NCBI RefSeq assembly: GCF_963511525.1
Contig: NZ_CAUPIY010000001.1
Span: 1-64,000, forward strand
Origin: Mobiluncus sp963511525
GTDB lineage: Bacteria; Actinomycetota; Actinomycetes; Actinomycetales; Actinomycetaceae
Reading direction: 5' to 3'
DNA: 64,000 nt
The first letter of the stretch is position 1, and every line of letters begins with the position of its first letter. Shown one piece after another: positions 27,401-36,100 of the stretch. The notes beneath the pieces are model-generated. The model ran no database searches. It worked only from the letters and a program-made list of their open reading frames with translations, and was not told where the DNA came from. Made by a program: the position numbers and the translations under genes.

Positions 27401-27581
27401 GCGAATACGTATTCCCGAGGCTCAGCGTGTCTGGACGACGGACCTGCGTTATCAACCCAGCATAGAGGCTCCGGTCTTGCGTCAGATGGACGGGGAATAC
27501 GTACTCGAACTGGGCGCATTCCAAATTGCAACTTTGAGAGCCAGCTTTAGTTCCTCTCAATCAGGGGAGGTTAGGTCGTGA
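24474..27581 (+). CDS. Alpha-mannosidase, GH38
   Basis: 1035 residues. The GH38 catalytic domain starts at about residue 260 with the zinc-site AVGHAHIDSAWLWPLRET; the nucleophile Asp is in EIWLPDSFGYTAALPQ; the mid-domain follows with HRGTLTSHVSAKQGNRR, and the C-terminal beta domains run from ~650 to the end. No signal peptide, so it is cytoplasmic and acts on imported oligosaccharides, releasing alpha-linked mannose. ATG 24474 follows an AAAGG site. Its stop overlaps the next start as GTGA. Confidence 0.95.
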   Translation: MHENPEILIQRVKRTLEERLVPAIYSPVSPLRVSAWRVPREGDVIGEPVSFADIPDTFPEFTVGQSWGSAWETTWFKFQGTVPAVDSLNCREGDVVEARLDLGWSDVSAGFQAEGLVRDIAGNAIKAVNPRNQWVPLPVAKHVSQDFQFYVEAAANPLLLDIPPFQPTDEGDKLTASTEDIYTLRAAEIVIRHGDIYDFALDVSILLELVQSAAQLTYRELEVLFGISSALDCLDFQRLCDTVPLAQKRLQPLLDRPALPREHELFAVGHAHIDSAWLWPLRETRRKVARTLANVVRLLEDGHEMVFALPAAQHVAWLEQDEPQLFERVKALVAKGKIVPVGGMWVEPDAVLPGGEALARQLVEGLNYFAEKFDVSCQEIWLPDSFGYTAALPQLARCAGISRFLTQKISWNQTNIFPHHTLWWEGIDGSRVFTHFPPADTYGSDVTGTQLRHAVENFKEAGRANSSMLLYGYGDGGGGPTREMLERLARVRNLEGFAKTHHATPQEFFDQAQAEYDQPPTWVGELYLEKHRGTLTSHVSAKQGNRRSEALLREAEWWAATAAVRGLLDYPYQDFQKLWHQVLLCQFHDILPGSSIAWVYRETAEIYASVRQSCESIIEKSLQALGSASPTKADQAGNESANGDEATSTSLCLANATSFPILSVPSGAGAMVEPPANDLQINREKHEISNSYLKLRFDESGRCVSLQDRQGVEFIPAEAPAGIFQIHQDFPNQWDAWDIDYFYRGSLCTPCMSAPELGLEEDFAWVRSRMTFGDSEAAITWKLGAHNRAVDISVEADWHEQEKLLKLAFGVNLHTDHAQFETQFGYLTRAIHDNTSWDAARFEVSAHRWLRLENASLALAIANDATYGWDITRHHQDRGTYQLVRATLVKSAKYPDPQQDQGRFTWNFRVRPQATVMEAIRDGQDINLRRRYYHGNPIAPLVSVEGAVVESMSLCPDESGDLGLRIYEGTGGPQQVRIRIPEAQRVWTTDLRYQPSIEAPVLRQMDGEYVLELGAFQIATLRASFSSSQSGEVRS

Positions 27582-28792
27582 GTTTGCAGACGGAACAATC
27601 CTCGATGAGATTTGGAGTGAATTACACACCACGGGAAGGTTGGTTCCATTCCTGGTTGGATTTCGACCCGGGGAAGGTCAGAGCTGACCTGGAACAGATT
27701 GCTTCGCTGGGAGTGGATCACATTCGAGTGTTTCCTCTTTGGCCGTTGTTGCAGCCCAATCGCAGCCTCATTCGAAGCCAGGCCATCGATGATGTTGGTA
27801 CCGTGGTGAAGATAGCTCACGAGTGTGGGCTGGACACGACTGTCGATGTGCTGCAAGGACATCTGTCATCCTTCGACTTCCTGCCCTCCTGGGTTACAAG
27901 CTGGCACGAGGTGAATGTTTTCACTGATGAAGCGGCAGTGTCTGCTGAATCGCAACTGATTCTCACTTTGGGCAAAGCCTTGCGGGAACTGCCGGGGTTT
28001 AGCGGTTTGAGTTTGGGAAATGAATTTATCCAGTTTGCCGCACCGCGCCATCCTCAATCCCAAAAAATAACTCACGAGCAGGCAGAGAAGTGGTTGGAAA
28101 CGCTCTTTTCACAGGCGCAACGTGTTGCGCCGGGTATGATACACACCTTTTCTCATGATGATGACATTTGGTTCGATTCGAAACACCCGTTTGTTCCTGG
28201 CGATGCGGTGAAATTCGGGGATAATATTACGGTTCATTCCTGGATCTTTGGTACCGTGGCGCCACATTATGGCAAGAGCGCCGTGGAGTTGACTTGGTTT
28301 GCGCGCTACCTGTGCGAGCTGGCCGATGCTTGGGCGCGTGCCTACGGTACCGCTCCTCGCCCGATTTGGTTACAGGAAGTTGGCGCCCCTGAACATTGGA
28401 TAGAGCGAGAGGACATCCCGCAATTTGTCAGGGACACCGTGCTGAACCTACGCGGCGACTCTAATTGTGGGTTGAGTCCGAACCTGCGGGCGATTACCTG
28501 GTGGTGTTCACACGATGTCAACTCAGACCTTGCTGATTTTCCGCATTTCGAGCATAGCTTGGGATTGTTTGACCAGCATGGTGCCGTAAAGCCCGTTGGT
28601 CAGGCCTTCGCTGCGGCCATTAGAGAGTGGGGTAACCCTGGCCCCGCTCACTCCCGTGAGTCCCAAGAAATCGAACTTGGTACTCACAACCGGCAGCTTT
28701 TAAATGCGGACCAAGATTTTTTTGCTAACTGGGTGCGGTGGGCTAGAGAAGGGCAGGTGAAGCGTATAGAAATCAAGCTAGTGGAGGATTAG
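27578..28792 (+). CDS. Glycoside hydrolase, GH5-like
   Basis: 404 residues of (beta/alpha)8 type. FGVNYTPREGW opens the barrel; the likely acid/base is the Glu of LSLGNEFIQF (about residue 150) and the likely nucleophile the Glu of WLQEVGAPEHW (about residue 265), the spacing of clan GH-A enzymes. No signal peptide. GTG start overlapping the mannosidase stop shows tight coupling, so it probably cleaves a beta-mannosidic or related bond in the same glycan. The precise subfamily cannot be fixed by eye. Confidence 0.85.
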   Translation: MSLQTEQSSMRFGVNYTPREGWFHSWLDFDPGKVRADLEQIASLGVDHIRVFPLWPLLQPNRSLIRSQAIDDVGTVVKIAHECGLDTTVDVLQGHLSSFDFLPSWVTSWHEVNVFTDEAAVSAESQLILTLGKALRELPGFSGLSLGNEFIQFAAPRHPQSQKITHEQAEKWLETLFSQAQRVAPGMIHTFSHDDDIWFDSKHPFVPGDAVKFGDNITVHSWIFGTVAPHYGKSAVELTWFARYLCELADAWARAYGTAPRPIWLQEVGAPEHWIEREDIPQFVRDTVLNLRGDSNCGLSPNLRAITWWCSHDVNSDLADFPHFEHSLGLFDQHGAVKPVGQAFAAAIREWGNPGPAHSRESQEIELGTHNRQLLNADQDFFANWVRWAREGQVKRIEIKLVED

Positions 28793-28846
28793 TTCCAAAC
28801 CACATTTCAACTGTTTTATTTCCCATATACAACCACAAGGAGAAAC

Positions 28847-30115
28847 ATGAAATTGCGCAACATTGCCGTACCAATTGCGGCCCTTTCCCTTTTGCTAGCC
28901 GGTTGTACCGGTGGCGGCGCCTCAATCGGAGCTGCTGGAAGCGACCAAGCCCAGGAAATAACTTTCCAAACTTGGTCTCTGAAGAACGACCGTTTCACGC
29001 CGTACTTTGAGAAGCTAGTCGCAGATTTTGAAAAAGACAATCCCGGAACCAAAGTTAACTGGATTGACCAGCCAGGTGACGGTTATGAGGACAAAATTTT
29101 GCAGCAAGCAGATTCCGGCGAACTGCCTGACGTGATTAACCTTCCGCCAGAATTCGCCTATAAATTGGCGCAAGTCGATTTGCTGGTCGACTTGGAAGCC
29201 AAGGATGCCAAGAAACTTGATGAATACGTTGATGGCGCTACTAATGCGTACCGTTACCCCGACATCAAGGGACAATACGGTTATGCTTGGTACCTTGGTA
29301 CGGATTTGAACTGGTTCAACACGAAAGCCATCCAAGAGGCGGGACTGGATACGACTAATCTACCTACCGACTTGGATTCTCTGTTTGACATGGCCAAGAA
29401 GGTTGCTGCCGCAACCAATGGAGAAGTGAAAATGATTGCGGACGTACCACGAACCGGTACCCTATCCGCTGCTGGCGTGAAAATTATTGAAAACGGTAAA
29501 TTCGTGTTCAACTCGCCGGACGCGGTGAAAGTAGTGGAACGTTATAAGGATGCCTATGCTGCAGGAGCAATGCCACCGGAGGCTTTGAATGCCGATTACC
29601 TGGGTAACTCCGCGTTGTACAAGCAAGGTAAGACCGCCTGGACCACCGCTTCGGCCGGATTCCCCTCCGAATTGGAAAAGGAAGCTCCGACATTGCTGGA
29701 GAGTACAGTCTCCACGCCGCGCATCGGCCATGCTCCGCTGTTTATTCAGGGAATTTCCGTGTCCGCTAAGTCAAAGGCTCCAGATCTGGCAATGAAGTTT
29801 GCGCAGTACGTGACGAATAACACGAACCAAATCGAATTCCTGAAGATAGCCCAAGGATTCTTCCCCGGCACCAAGGAAGGTAATGAGAATCCGGACAGCT
29901 TTACTTCGGTGATTGAGATTCCGTTGCAGAAAACTGCTACTGAGCAAGCTGCAGCCGCTATCGGTGATGCAACTCCAGAGTATCCAATTCAGTTTACTTA
30001 CGATATGGACAAGTACCTGCAACAGCAAGTAGCCTTAGCTGTCAAGGGTGACATCCCGGTTCAAGAGGCTTTAGATAAAGCCGCAGATTACGCAAATAAG
30101 AACCTCGGGAAGTAA
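28847..30115 (+). CDS. Sugar ABC transporter substrate-binding lipoprotein
   Basis: 422 residues. Lipoprotein signal with lipobox LLAGC near residues 16-20, then a Gly/Ser-rich linker and a family 1 extracellular solute-binding fold (EITFQTWSLKNDRFTPYFEKLV opening; YAWYLGTDLNWFNTK in the middle). It is anchored outside the membrane and delivers an oligosaccharide to the two permeases downstream. AAGGAGAAAC gives a strong ribosome site. Location in the LacI locus suggests a mannose-containing ligand. Confidence 0.94.
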   Translation: MKLRNIAVPIAALSLLLAGCTGGGASIGAAGSDQAQEITFQTWSLKNDRFTPYFEKLVADFEKDNPGTKVNWIDQPGDGYEDKILQQADSGELPDVINLPPEFAYKLAQVDLLVDLEAKDAKKLDEYVDGATNAYRYPDIKGQYGYAWYLGTDLNWFNTKAIQEAGLDTTNLPTDLDSLFDMAKKVAAATNGEVKMIADVPRTGTLSAAGVKIIENGKFVFNSPDAVKVVERYKDAYAAGAMPPEALNADYLGNSALYKQGKTAWTTASAGFPSELEKEAPTLLESTVSTPRIGHAPLFIQGISVSAKSKAPDLAMKFAQYVTNNTNQIEFLKIAQGFFPGTKEGNENPDSFTSVIEIPLQKTATEQAAAAIGDATPEYPIQFTYDMDKYLQQQVALAVKGDIPVQEALDKAADYANKNLGK

Positions 30116-30168
30116 TTTCTGAATATTGCGAAAAGAGCGAGGTTCCAGGCGACATATCAGGAGATAAA

Positions 30169-31119
30169 ATGAAGCCCCCACACAGGTATACTCCCTACGT
30201 GCTGTTAGCACCGGCGGTGATTTGGGTACTCGTGTTTTCAATTTGGCCTTTTTTGAACACAATCTACCTGTCTTTCACCAACGCTAGACCGTTGCGCACA
30301 CCCGAGTTCACTGGGTTGACCAATTATGTGCAGTTATTTGCTGACGAGCGTTTCCGATACGCCGTGGTCACCAGTCTGCTCTACGTAGTTATTTGTGTGC
30401 CGTTGCTGACTTTCTTGCCGCTGTTCCTCGCCTTGTTGGTGCAGCGTAATGTGCCTGGAATCTCGCTCTTTCGTACCACCTACTATTTCCCAGTCATTGC
30501 CTCAGTAGTGGTGGTTGGTATCATCTGGAGCTGGCTGTTCGACTCGCGGGGCCTCGTTAACGAAACCTTCCAGTTCCTAGGGTTGACGCAGTCCCCCGTA
30601 AACTTTCTGATTAACCGCTGGCTGATTATTGTCTCGGCGGCTTTGCTAACGGTATGGAAAGGCCTGGGCTACTATATGGTGATTTATCTCGCTGCCCTAG
30701 GCAACGTTTCCCGTGAGCTGCACGAGGCGGCCGCCATAGATGGGGCCGGCTGGTGGCGTCGCTTCTGGAATGTCACCGTGCCGGGAGTCCGGGGTGCAAT
30801 GATGCTGATTTCGGCGCTCATCACCGTGGCAGCAATCAGGGTATTTACTGAGATTTACGTACTCACCAACGGTTCTGGCGGCCCGGGCGGACAAGCACAA
30901 TCGTTGGTGATGTTAATTCAGCAAACCGGAAAAGGACTAAATGGCAATCTCGGTTTCGCCTCGGCTGTTTCAGTAATTCTGTTCCTATTGACCATTGGAC
31001 CGCTATTGTTCGTGGCCTGGATCAACCAGAAAACCGAATTCAAGGAGCTGCGTCGGGAACGTCGGATTCGGAAGGCGCAAAGAAAAGACATTAAATTCAA
31101 TAAGGCGGTGAAATCATGA
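30169..31119 (+). CDS. Sugar ABC transporter permease, MalF type
   Basis: 316 residues, six predicted helices, opening RYTPYVLLAPAVIWVLVFSIWPF. The EAA loop reads ELHEAAAIDGAGWWRRFWNVTVPGV, which contacts the ATPase. It ends with a basic tail. AGGAG precedes ATG 30169. It overlaps the second permease as ATGA. Forms the membrane channel with the next gene. Confidence 0.94.
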   Translation: MKPPHRYTPYVLLAPAVIWVLVFSIWPFLNTIYLSFTNARPLRTPEFTGLTNYVQLFADERFRYAVVTSLLYVVICVPLLTFLPLFLALLVQRNVPGISLFRTTYYFPVIASVVVVGIIWSWLFDSRGLVNETFQFLGLTQSPVNFLINRWLIIVSAALLTVWKGLGYYMVIYLAALGNVSRELHEAAAIDGAGWWRRFWNVTVPGVRGAMMLISALITVAAIRVFTEIYVLTNGSGGPGGQAQSLVMLIQQTGKGLNGNLGFASAVSVILFLLTIGPLLFVAWINQKTEFKELRRERRIRKAQRKDIKFNKAVKS

Positions 31120-31985
31120 GTAAGACTCTGATGAAGCGTAGCTCTTCCCGTTCTTTTAATAAGCCTTCTCTGCCCAATATGGTGCTTCGCTACGTACTGT
31201 TGATTTTAATGATGATAATTTCTGTGGGGCCATTTTTGCTACAGCTCTCGCTGTCATTAAAGTCAAAGTACGAGGATGTTTATGCATTTCCACCCAAGTT
31301 TATTCCTGAACATCCGACTTTTGAGAACTATGCCGAAGTGGCGCGAAATATTCCCGTGTTCGATTACACCTGGCACTCCCTGCTGGTGTCGGTGGCCATG
31401 GTGGTGTCAAATGTGATTCTGGCCACTATGGCTGGCTATGCTCTGGCGGCCATGCGTTTTCGTTTTCGTGGTGTAATCTTGGCCTTGATTCTCTCCACGC
31501 TGATGCTACCCGGAGAAGTCACTCTGACCAGCCAGTATTTGACGGTGAAGGCATTGGGTGCGGCTAACACCTTGGTGGGGGTTTTCCTGCCGACTGCCAT
31601 TACTGCGATTAACGTTCTCTTGATGGCTACGGCAGTGCGCTCCATCCCTCCTGCCGTTTTAGACGCTGCCACGATTGATGGGGCTTCAACGTTACAGCAA
31701 CTGCGTTACGTCGTCTGGCCCAATGTGAGAGGAATGGCGATGGTGGTAGCTCTGATGTCTTTCATCCAAGCATGGGACGACTTCCTGTGGCCATTGGTGG
31801 TTCTTTCAGATCCAAAGAAGTACACGCTCACAGTCGGTATGCAGTACTTGCAGTCATCTTTTGGGACCAATCCCCGAGTGGTGGCTGCTGGCACGGTAAT
31901 TGCGCTGATTCCTATCATTATTCTCTTTGCGGCCAGCCAAAAGATGTTCTTCCGCGGCGTGCAAGAGGGCGGTGTCAAGGGTTGA
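31116..31985 (+). CDS. Sugar ABC transporter permease, MalG type
   Basis: 289 residues, six helices. The EAA loop reads VLDAATIDGASTLQQLRYVVWPNV, and LMSFIQAWDDFLWPLVVL is the typical late helix. No ATPase gene follows; the importer presumably shares a MsiK-like ATPase encoded elsewhere, as many actinobacterial CUT1 transporters do. Last gene of the mannoside operon. Confidence 0.94.
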   Translation: MSKTLMKRSSSRSFNKPSLPNMVLRYVLLILMMIISVGPFLLQLSLSLKSKYEDVYAFPPKFIPEHPTFENYAEVARNIPVFDYTWHSLLVSVAMVVSNVILATMAGYALAAMRFRFRGVILALILSTLMLPGEVTLTSQYLTVKALGAANTLVGVFLPTAITAINVLLMATAVRSIPPAVLDAATIDGASTLQQLRYVVWPNVRGMAMVVALMSFIQAWDDFLWPLVVLSDPKKYTLTVGMQYLQSSFGTNPRVVAAGTVIALIPIIILFAASQKMFFRGVQEGGVKG

Positions 31986-32058
31986 TAGTGCAGGCATGCG
32001 AAAGGTGCGGCGTTTTGAATAATGCTCGCGTTTTATGTACATAAGGTACGCCGACCTA

Positions 32059-32092
32059 TTGACAAACGATATATAAGTATCGATAATCGATA
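32059..32092 (+). promoter_or_regulatory. Leaderless promoter with overlapping palindrome before DUF2975-HTH pair
   Basis: TTGACA (32059-32064), exactly 17 bases, GATAAT (32082-32087). The ATG follows 6 bases after the -10, so transcription should begin at or next to the start codon. The perfect palindrome TATCGAT-A-ATCGATA (32078-32092) covers the -10 and reaches to the ATG: a likely operator for the HTH protein of the same operon. Confidence 0.8.
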
Positions 32093-32093
32093 T

Positions 32094-32576
32094 ATGAACT
32101 TTTCTCGAACTTACGTAATTTTGTCGGAAGTTGCCTTGATTGCAGCTCTTCCCGGGGTGTTGTTGCTCCAGTTATTTTGCGTATTAGCGGCATGGGAAAC
32201 GGGGGAGGAATTCCCCGAGGTTCGCCACCTGGTCGTACCATACGCGCTGGCGGCCGTAGCGGCGCTCATTTGTGTGCAGATACTGATTGTGGCGTTGATG
32301 ATGCTGGTAAGGGCAGTTAGCAAAGGAGATTTTTTTACTGCTAAAACCATGAAATGGATTAATCTGGCGCGTCTCATGGTTGCTATCGGCCCCGGTATCG
32401 TCGCGATAACCGGTGGGCATATGAGCATTTTTACACCGGCAACCAGACCGGAGCCGCCACTTTTATTCCTCGGCGGAATAGTTTTGGGAGTGGGGCTATT
32501 CTCCCTGGTCAGCCTGGCTAAGAGTATTTTTCAAGCCGCACTGGACGATGCGGCAGAGTTAGCGGAGGTCATCTAA
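32094..32576 (+). CDS. DUF2975 membrane protein
   Basis: 160 residues with four predicted helices; the middle contains RAVSKGDFFTAKTMKWINLARLM, the recognisable DUF2975 region. Function unknown. Such proteins typically sit next to a small Cro/CI-type regulator, as here. ATG 32094 is chosen because the promoter places the transcript 5' end there; no Shine-Dalgarno is visible, in keeping with a leaderless message. Confidence 0.85.
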   Translation: MNFSRTYVILSEVALIAALPGVLLLQLFCVLAAWETGEEFPEVRHLVVPYALAAVAALICVQILIVALMMLVRAVSKGDFFTAKTMKWINLARLMVAIGPGIVAITGGHMSIFTPATRPEPPLLFLGGIVLGVGLFSLVSLAKSIFQAALDDAAELAEVI

Positions 32577-32795
32577 GTGATTACGGTAAATCTGTCGGTG
32601 TTGCTGGCCCAGCGAGGTATGTCGGTTCAGGACTTTGCCCAGGCTGTGGACATCACGGCGGCTAATGTCTCGATATTGAAAAATGGTCACGCCAAGGCAA
32701 TCCGCTTCTCTACACTGGAAAAAATCTGCCGAGTTTTGGAGTGCCAGCCGGGAGACATTTTGAGTTACACTCCGCAGGGAGATAATCCGTCCTAA
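32577..32795 (+). CDS. Small XRE-family HTH regulator (YozG type)
   Basis: 72 residues, nearly all one helix-turn-helix: LLAQRGMSVQDFAQAVDITAANVSILKNG, ending with ICRVLECQPGDILSYTP, the hallmark of YozG-like Cro/CI regulators. GTG start directly follows the DUF2975 stop. Probably autoregulates the pair through the palindrome at 32078-32092. Confidence 0.9.
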   Translation: MITVNLSVLLAQRGMSVQDFAQAVDITAANVSILKNGHAKAIRFSTLEKICRVLECQPGDILSYTPQGDNPS

Positions 32796-32859
32796 CCTTT
32801 GGAATTTCTGAACCACAGGCAAAAGGTCACCTTGTTTGAGTCCAGAGAAAAAACTGGAT

Positions 32860-33142
32860 AGAGTGGAATCCGCATTGAACCGGTCCGGACTGTTGAGCCC
32901 GGATATCGCCGGGGAGCTTCGGAAAGAACGGTTACGTGCCTTGCACGCGACTCACTAGACTCCGACGGGCAGGCCCGTTACAGCCATATTGAGCGGCTCA
33001 CTTGGCCAACTCAATAGTCTGGCCGCACCGATTGGTCGGCAACCAGACTTTTGCGGGACCACGTGAGCAAGCGAGGTGGTACCGCGCCCACCGACAGAGT
33101 GTCGCAGGCGTCCTCGTGAATGAACGATTCGCGATAAGGACG
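32860..33142 (+). promoter_or_regulatory. T-box riboswitch upstream of ileS (translational type)
   Basis: The T-box core AGGTGGTACCGCG lies at 33074-33086; TGGT is the part that pairs with an uncharged tRNA CCA end. A short stem at 32898-32913 presents ATATCG in its loop, giving an Ile AUC specifier (32905-32907). CGTCCT (33109-33114) can pair with AGGACG (33137-33142), hiding the ribosome site AAGGA of ileS. There is no T-run terminator, so control is at translation, as known for actinobacterial ileS T-boxes. The 5' limit is approximate. Confidence 0.88.
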
Positions 33143-33145
33143 AAG

Positions 33146-36100
33146 ATGAGCGAGAAAAAACGCGGGTTCTACCCCAAACACCGGGACACTTCCCTGGACG
33201 CCAGCCCGAATTTTCCGAGCCTTGAAACTGAAACCCTGGCATTTTGGGCTGCGGATCATACTTTCCAGGCTTCTGTAGATGCTCGTCCCGCTGGTCAAGA
33301 CGGCAGTAACGAGTTCGTGTTCTATGATGGACCGCCCTTTGCCAATGGCTTGCCGCACTATGGCCACCTGTTGACTGGCTACGTGAAAGACATCGTGGGG
33401 CGTTACCAGACCATGCAGGGACGCCGTGTGGAGCGGCGCTTCGGGTGGGACACTCACGGCTTGCCCGCCGAACTGGAGGCGGAACGCATTCTCGGCATCG
33501 AGGACAAGGAACAAATCGAAGGCCCGGGCGGAATGGGGATTGAGGCCTTCAACCAGGCCTGTCGCGAATCGGTACTGAAATATACCAAAGAGTGGGAAGA
33601 ATATGTGACGCGCCAGGCGCGCTGGGTCGACTTCGAAAACGACTACAAGACCCTCGACCCCACCTTTATGGAATCGGTCATTTGGGCGTTCAAGACCCTG
33701 TACGACAAGGGGCTCATCTACGAAGGCTTCAAGGTGCTGCCGTACTGCTGGCACGACGGTACCCCCCTGTCGAACCACGAACTAAAGATGGACGACGACA
33801 TCTACCAAAACCGCACCGACCAAACAGTCACGGTGGGAATGCGTCTGCGTGACACCGACGAGATGGTGCTGATTTGGACCACGACCCCGTGGACGTTGCC
33901 CAGCAACCTTGCGGTCGCCGTCGGGGAGGACATCGACTACGTGCGGGTCACGCCGACCCAGGGGGAGTTGCAGGGACAAACCGTAATCCTGGCCCAGGCG
34001 CGCTTGGCGGCTTACGAAAAGGAACTTGGGGAAAACCCGCAGGTATCCGCTCCTTTCAAAGGCTCTGAACTGGTTGGCCTGGAATACTATCCCATTTTCG
34101 ATTACTTCGAGCAGGCCAAAGCTGTTGCCATCGCCGATGGCACGGCAGACCAGCCGGGACACGTGGGACCGGGATCGAAAGCCTGGACCATCATCAGTGC
34201 CGACTTCGTGTCCACCGAGGACGGCACCGGGCTGGTGCACCTCGCCCCGGCCTTTGGCGAGGACGACATGAACGTTTGCGCTACCCAGCAAATCGGGGTG
34301 GTCATGCCGGTAGACGGAAACGGAGTCATCACCGGGGAAGTCCCAGATTACGCGGGAAAGAACGTTTTTGAGGCAAACCGCTACATCATCGCCGACCTGC
34401 GCGACGAAACCGGCCCGGTGGCGACCCGTGAGGCGCGCCAGCGTCCCTACCTGGTGAAGGTCGCCTCTTACGAACACTCCTACCCGCACTGCTGGCGTTG
34501 CCGCAAACCGCTCATCTACAAGGCAGTGTCCTCGTGGTTTGTGCGCGTTACTGAGTTCCGCGACCGGATGGTGGAGTTGAACCAACAAATCACCTGGACA
34601 CCGGAACATACCAAGAACGGTATCTTTGGTCACTGGCTGGCCGGGGCGCGCGACTGGTCGATTTCGCGCAACCGTTTCTGGGGTTCCCCGATTCCGGTAT
34701 GGAAGTCGGACAATCCCGCCTATCCGCGCATTGACGTCTACGGCTCTTTTGCGGAACTGGAGCGGGATTTTGGAGTCAAGATTGATAACCTCCACCGGCC
34801 GTTCATCGATGAGTTGACCCGCCCGAATCCAGATGATCCCAGCGGAGAGTCCACGATGCGCCGCGTCCCGGAAGTGTTGGACTGCTGGTTCGAATCCGGC
34901 TCCATGCCTTACGCCCAGGTCCACTATCCCTTTGAAAATCGGGAATGGTTCGAGACGCATTACCCTGGCGATTTCATCGTGGAGTACATCGGTCAGACCC
35001 GTGGCTGGTTCTATACCTTGCACGTTTTGGCGACCGCGCTGTTTGACCGGCCGGCGTTCTTGAACTGTATCTCGCACGGTATCGTCCTGGGTGATGACGG
35101 GCGCAAGATGAGTAAATCTCTGCGCAACTACCCGGATGTCAACGAGGTTTTCGACAAGTACGGTGCGGACGCGATGCGTTGGTTCCTGATGAGTTCCCCG
35201 GTGGTCAGCGGGGGCAACCTGATTGTGACCGATAAGGGTATTCGCGACACGGTACGGCAAACGATTCTGCCGGTGTGGAACGCCTACTACTTCTTTACGC
35301 TCTATGCCGGCACCTGTCAGCAGGGCGCGGGCTACGAGGCGAAGCCCGTGGACGTGGATGATGCCGCGAGCGTCAACGCGCTGCCGATGATGGACCGTTA
35401 TCTGTTGTCCGCCGCGCGCCAGCTGTTCCACGATTTGCGCACGGAGTTGGATAACTTCCACATTCCGGAGGCTTGTGAACACGTCCGCCAGTTCACCGAG
35501 GTGTTGAACAACTGGTACATTCGCATTTCTCGCCAGCGTTTTTGGGACGAGGATCCGGCCGCCTTTGACGTGCTCTACACCGTGTTAGAGGCGCTGATGC
35601 GGGCGATGGCTCCGCTGCTGCCTTTGATTGCAGAAGAAGTCTGGCGGGGGCTGACCGGTGGGCGTTCCGTACACCTGATGGACTACCCGGACTGGGACGA
35701 TGCTGTGTACGATGACGCGCTAGTGGACGCTATGAACGAGGTGCGCGACGTGGTGTCCTGCGCCCACGCCTTGCGCAAGGGCGCTAACCTGCGGGTGCGT
35801 TTGCCGCTGAGCCGCCTCCAGGTGGTCGCGGCGAATCCGGAGGCTCTGCGTGACTACACGGCGCTCATTGCTTCCGAGGTCAACGTTAAGTCCGTGGAGG
35901 TGCTCGGTGTTGCCGAGTCCGGATTGCAATCAAGCCAGGAATTGACGCTCAACCCCAAGGCTTTTGCCCCCGAGGTGCGCAAACTGACTTCTGTGTTGTT
36001 CCAGGCGCAAAAGTCCGGTCAGTGGCACCTGGACGGTGACGGGGTGGTGTTCGACGGGGTGGAACTCGGTGGACAGCCGGTGCGCCTCACGGGTGAACAG

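Noticed and set aside
33782..35482. 566-codon open frame antisense to ileS.
   Set aside because: Shadow of the GC-rich ileS codons; no ribosome site or known domain, and ileS on the other strand is certain.
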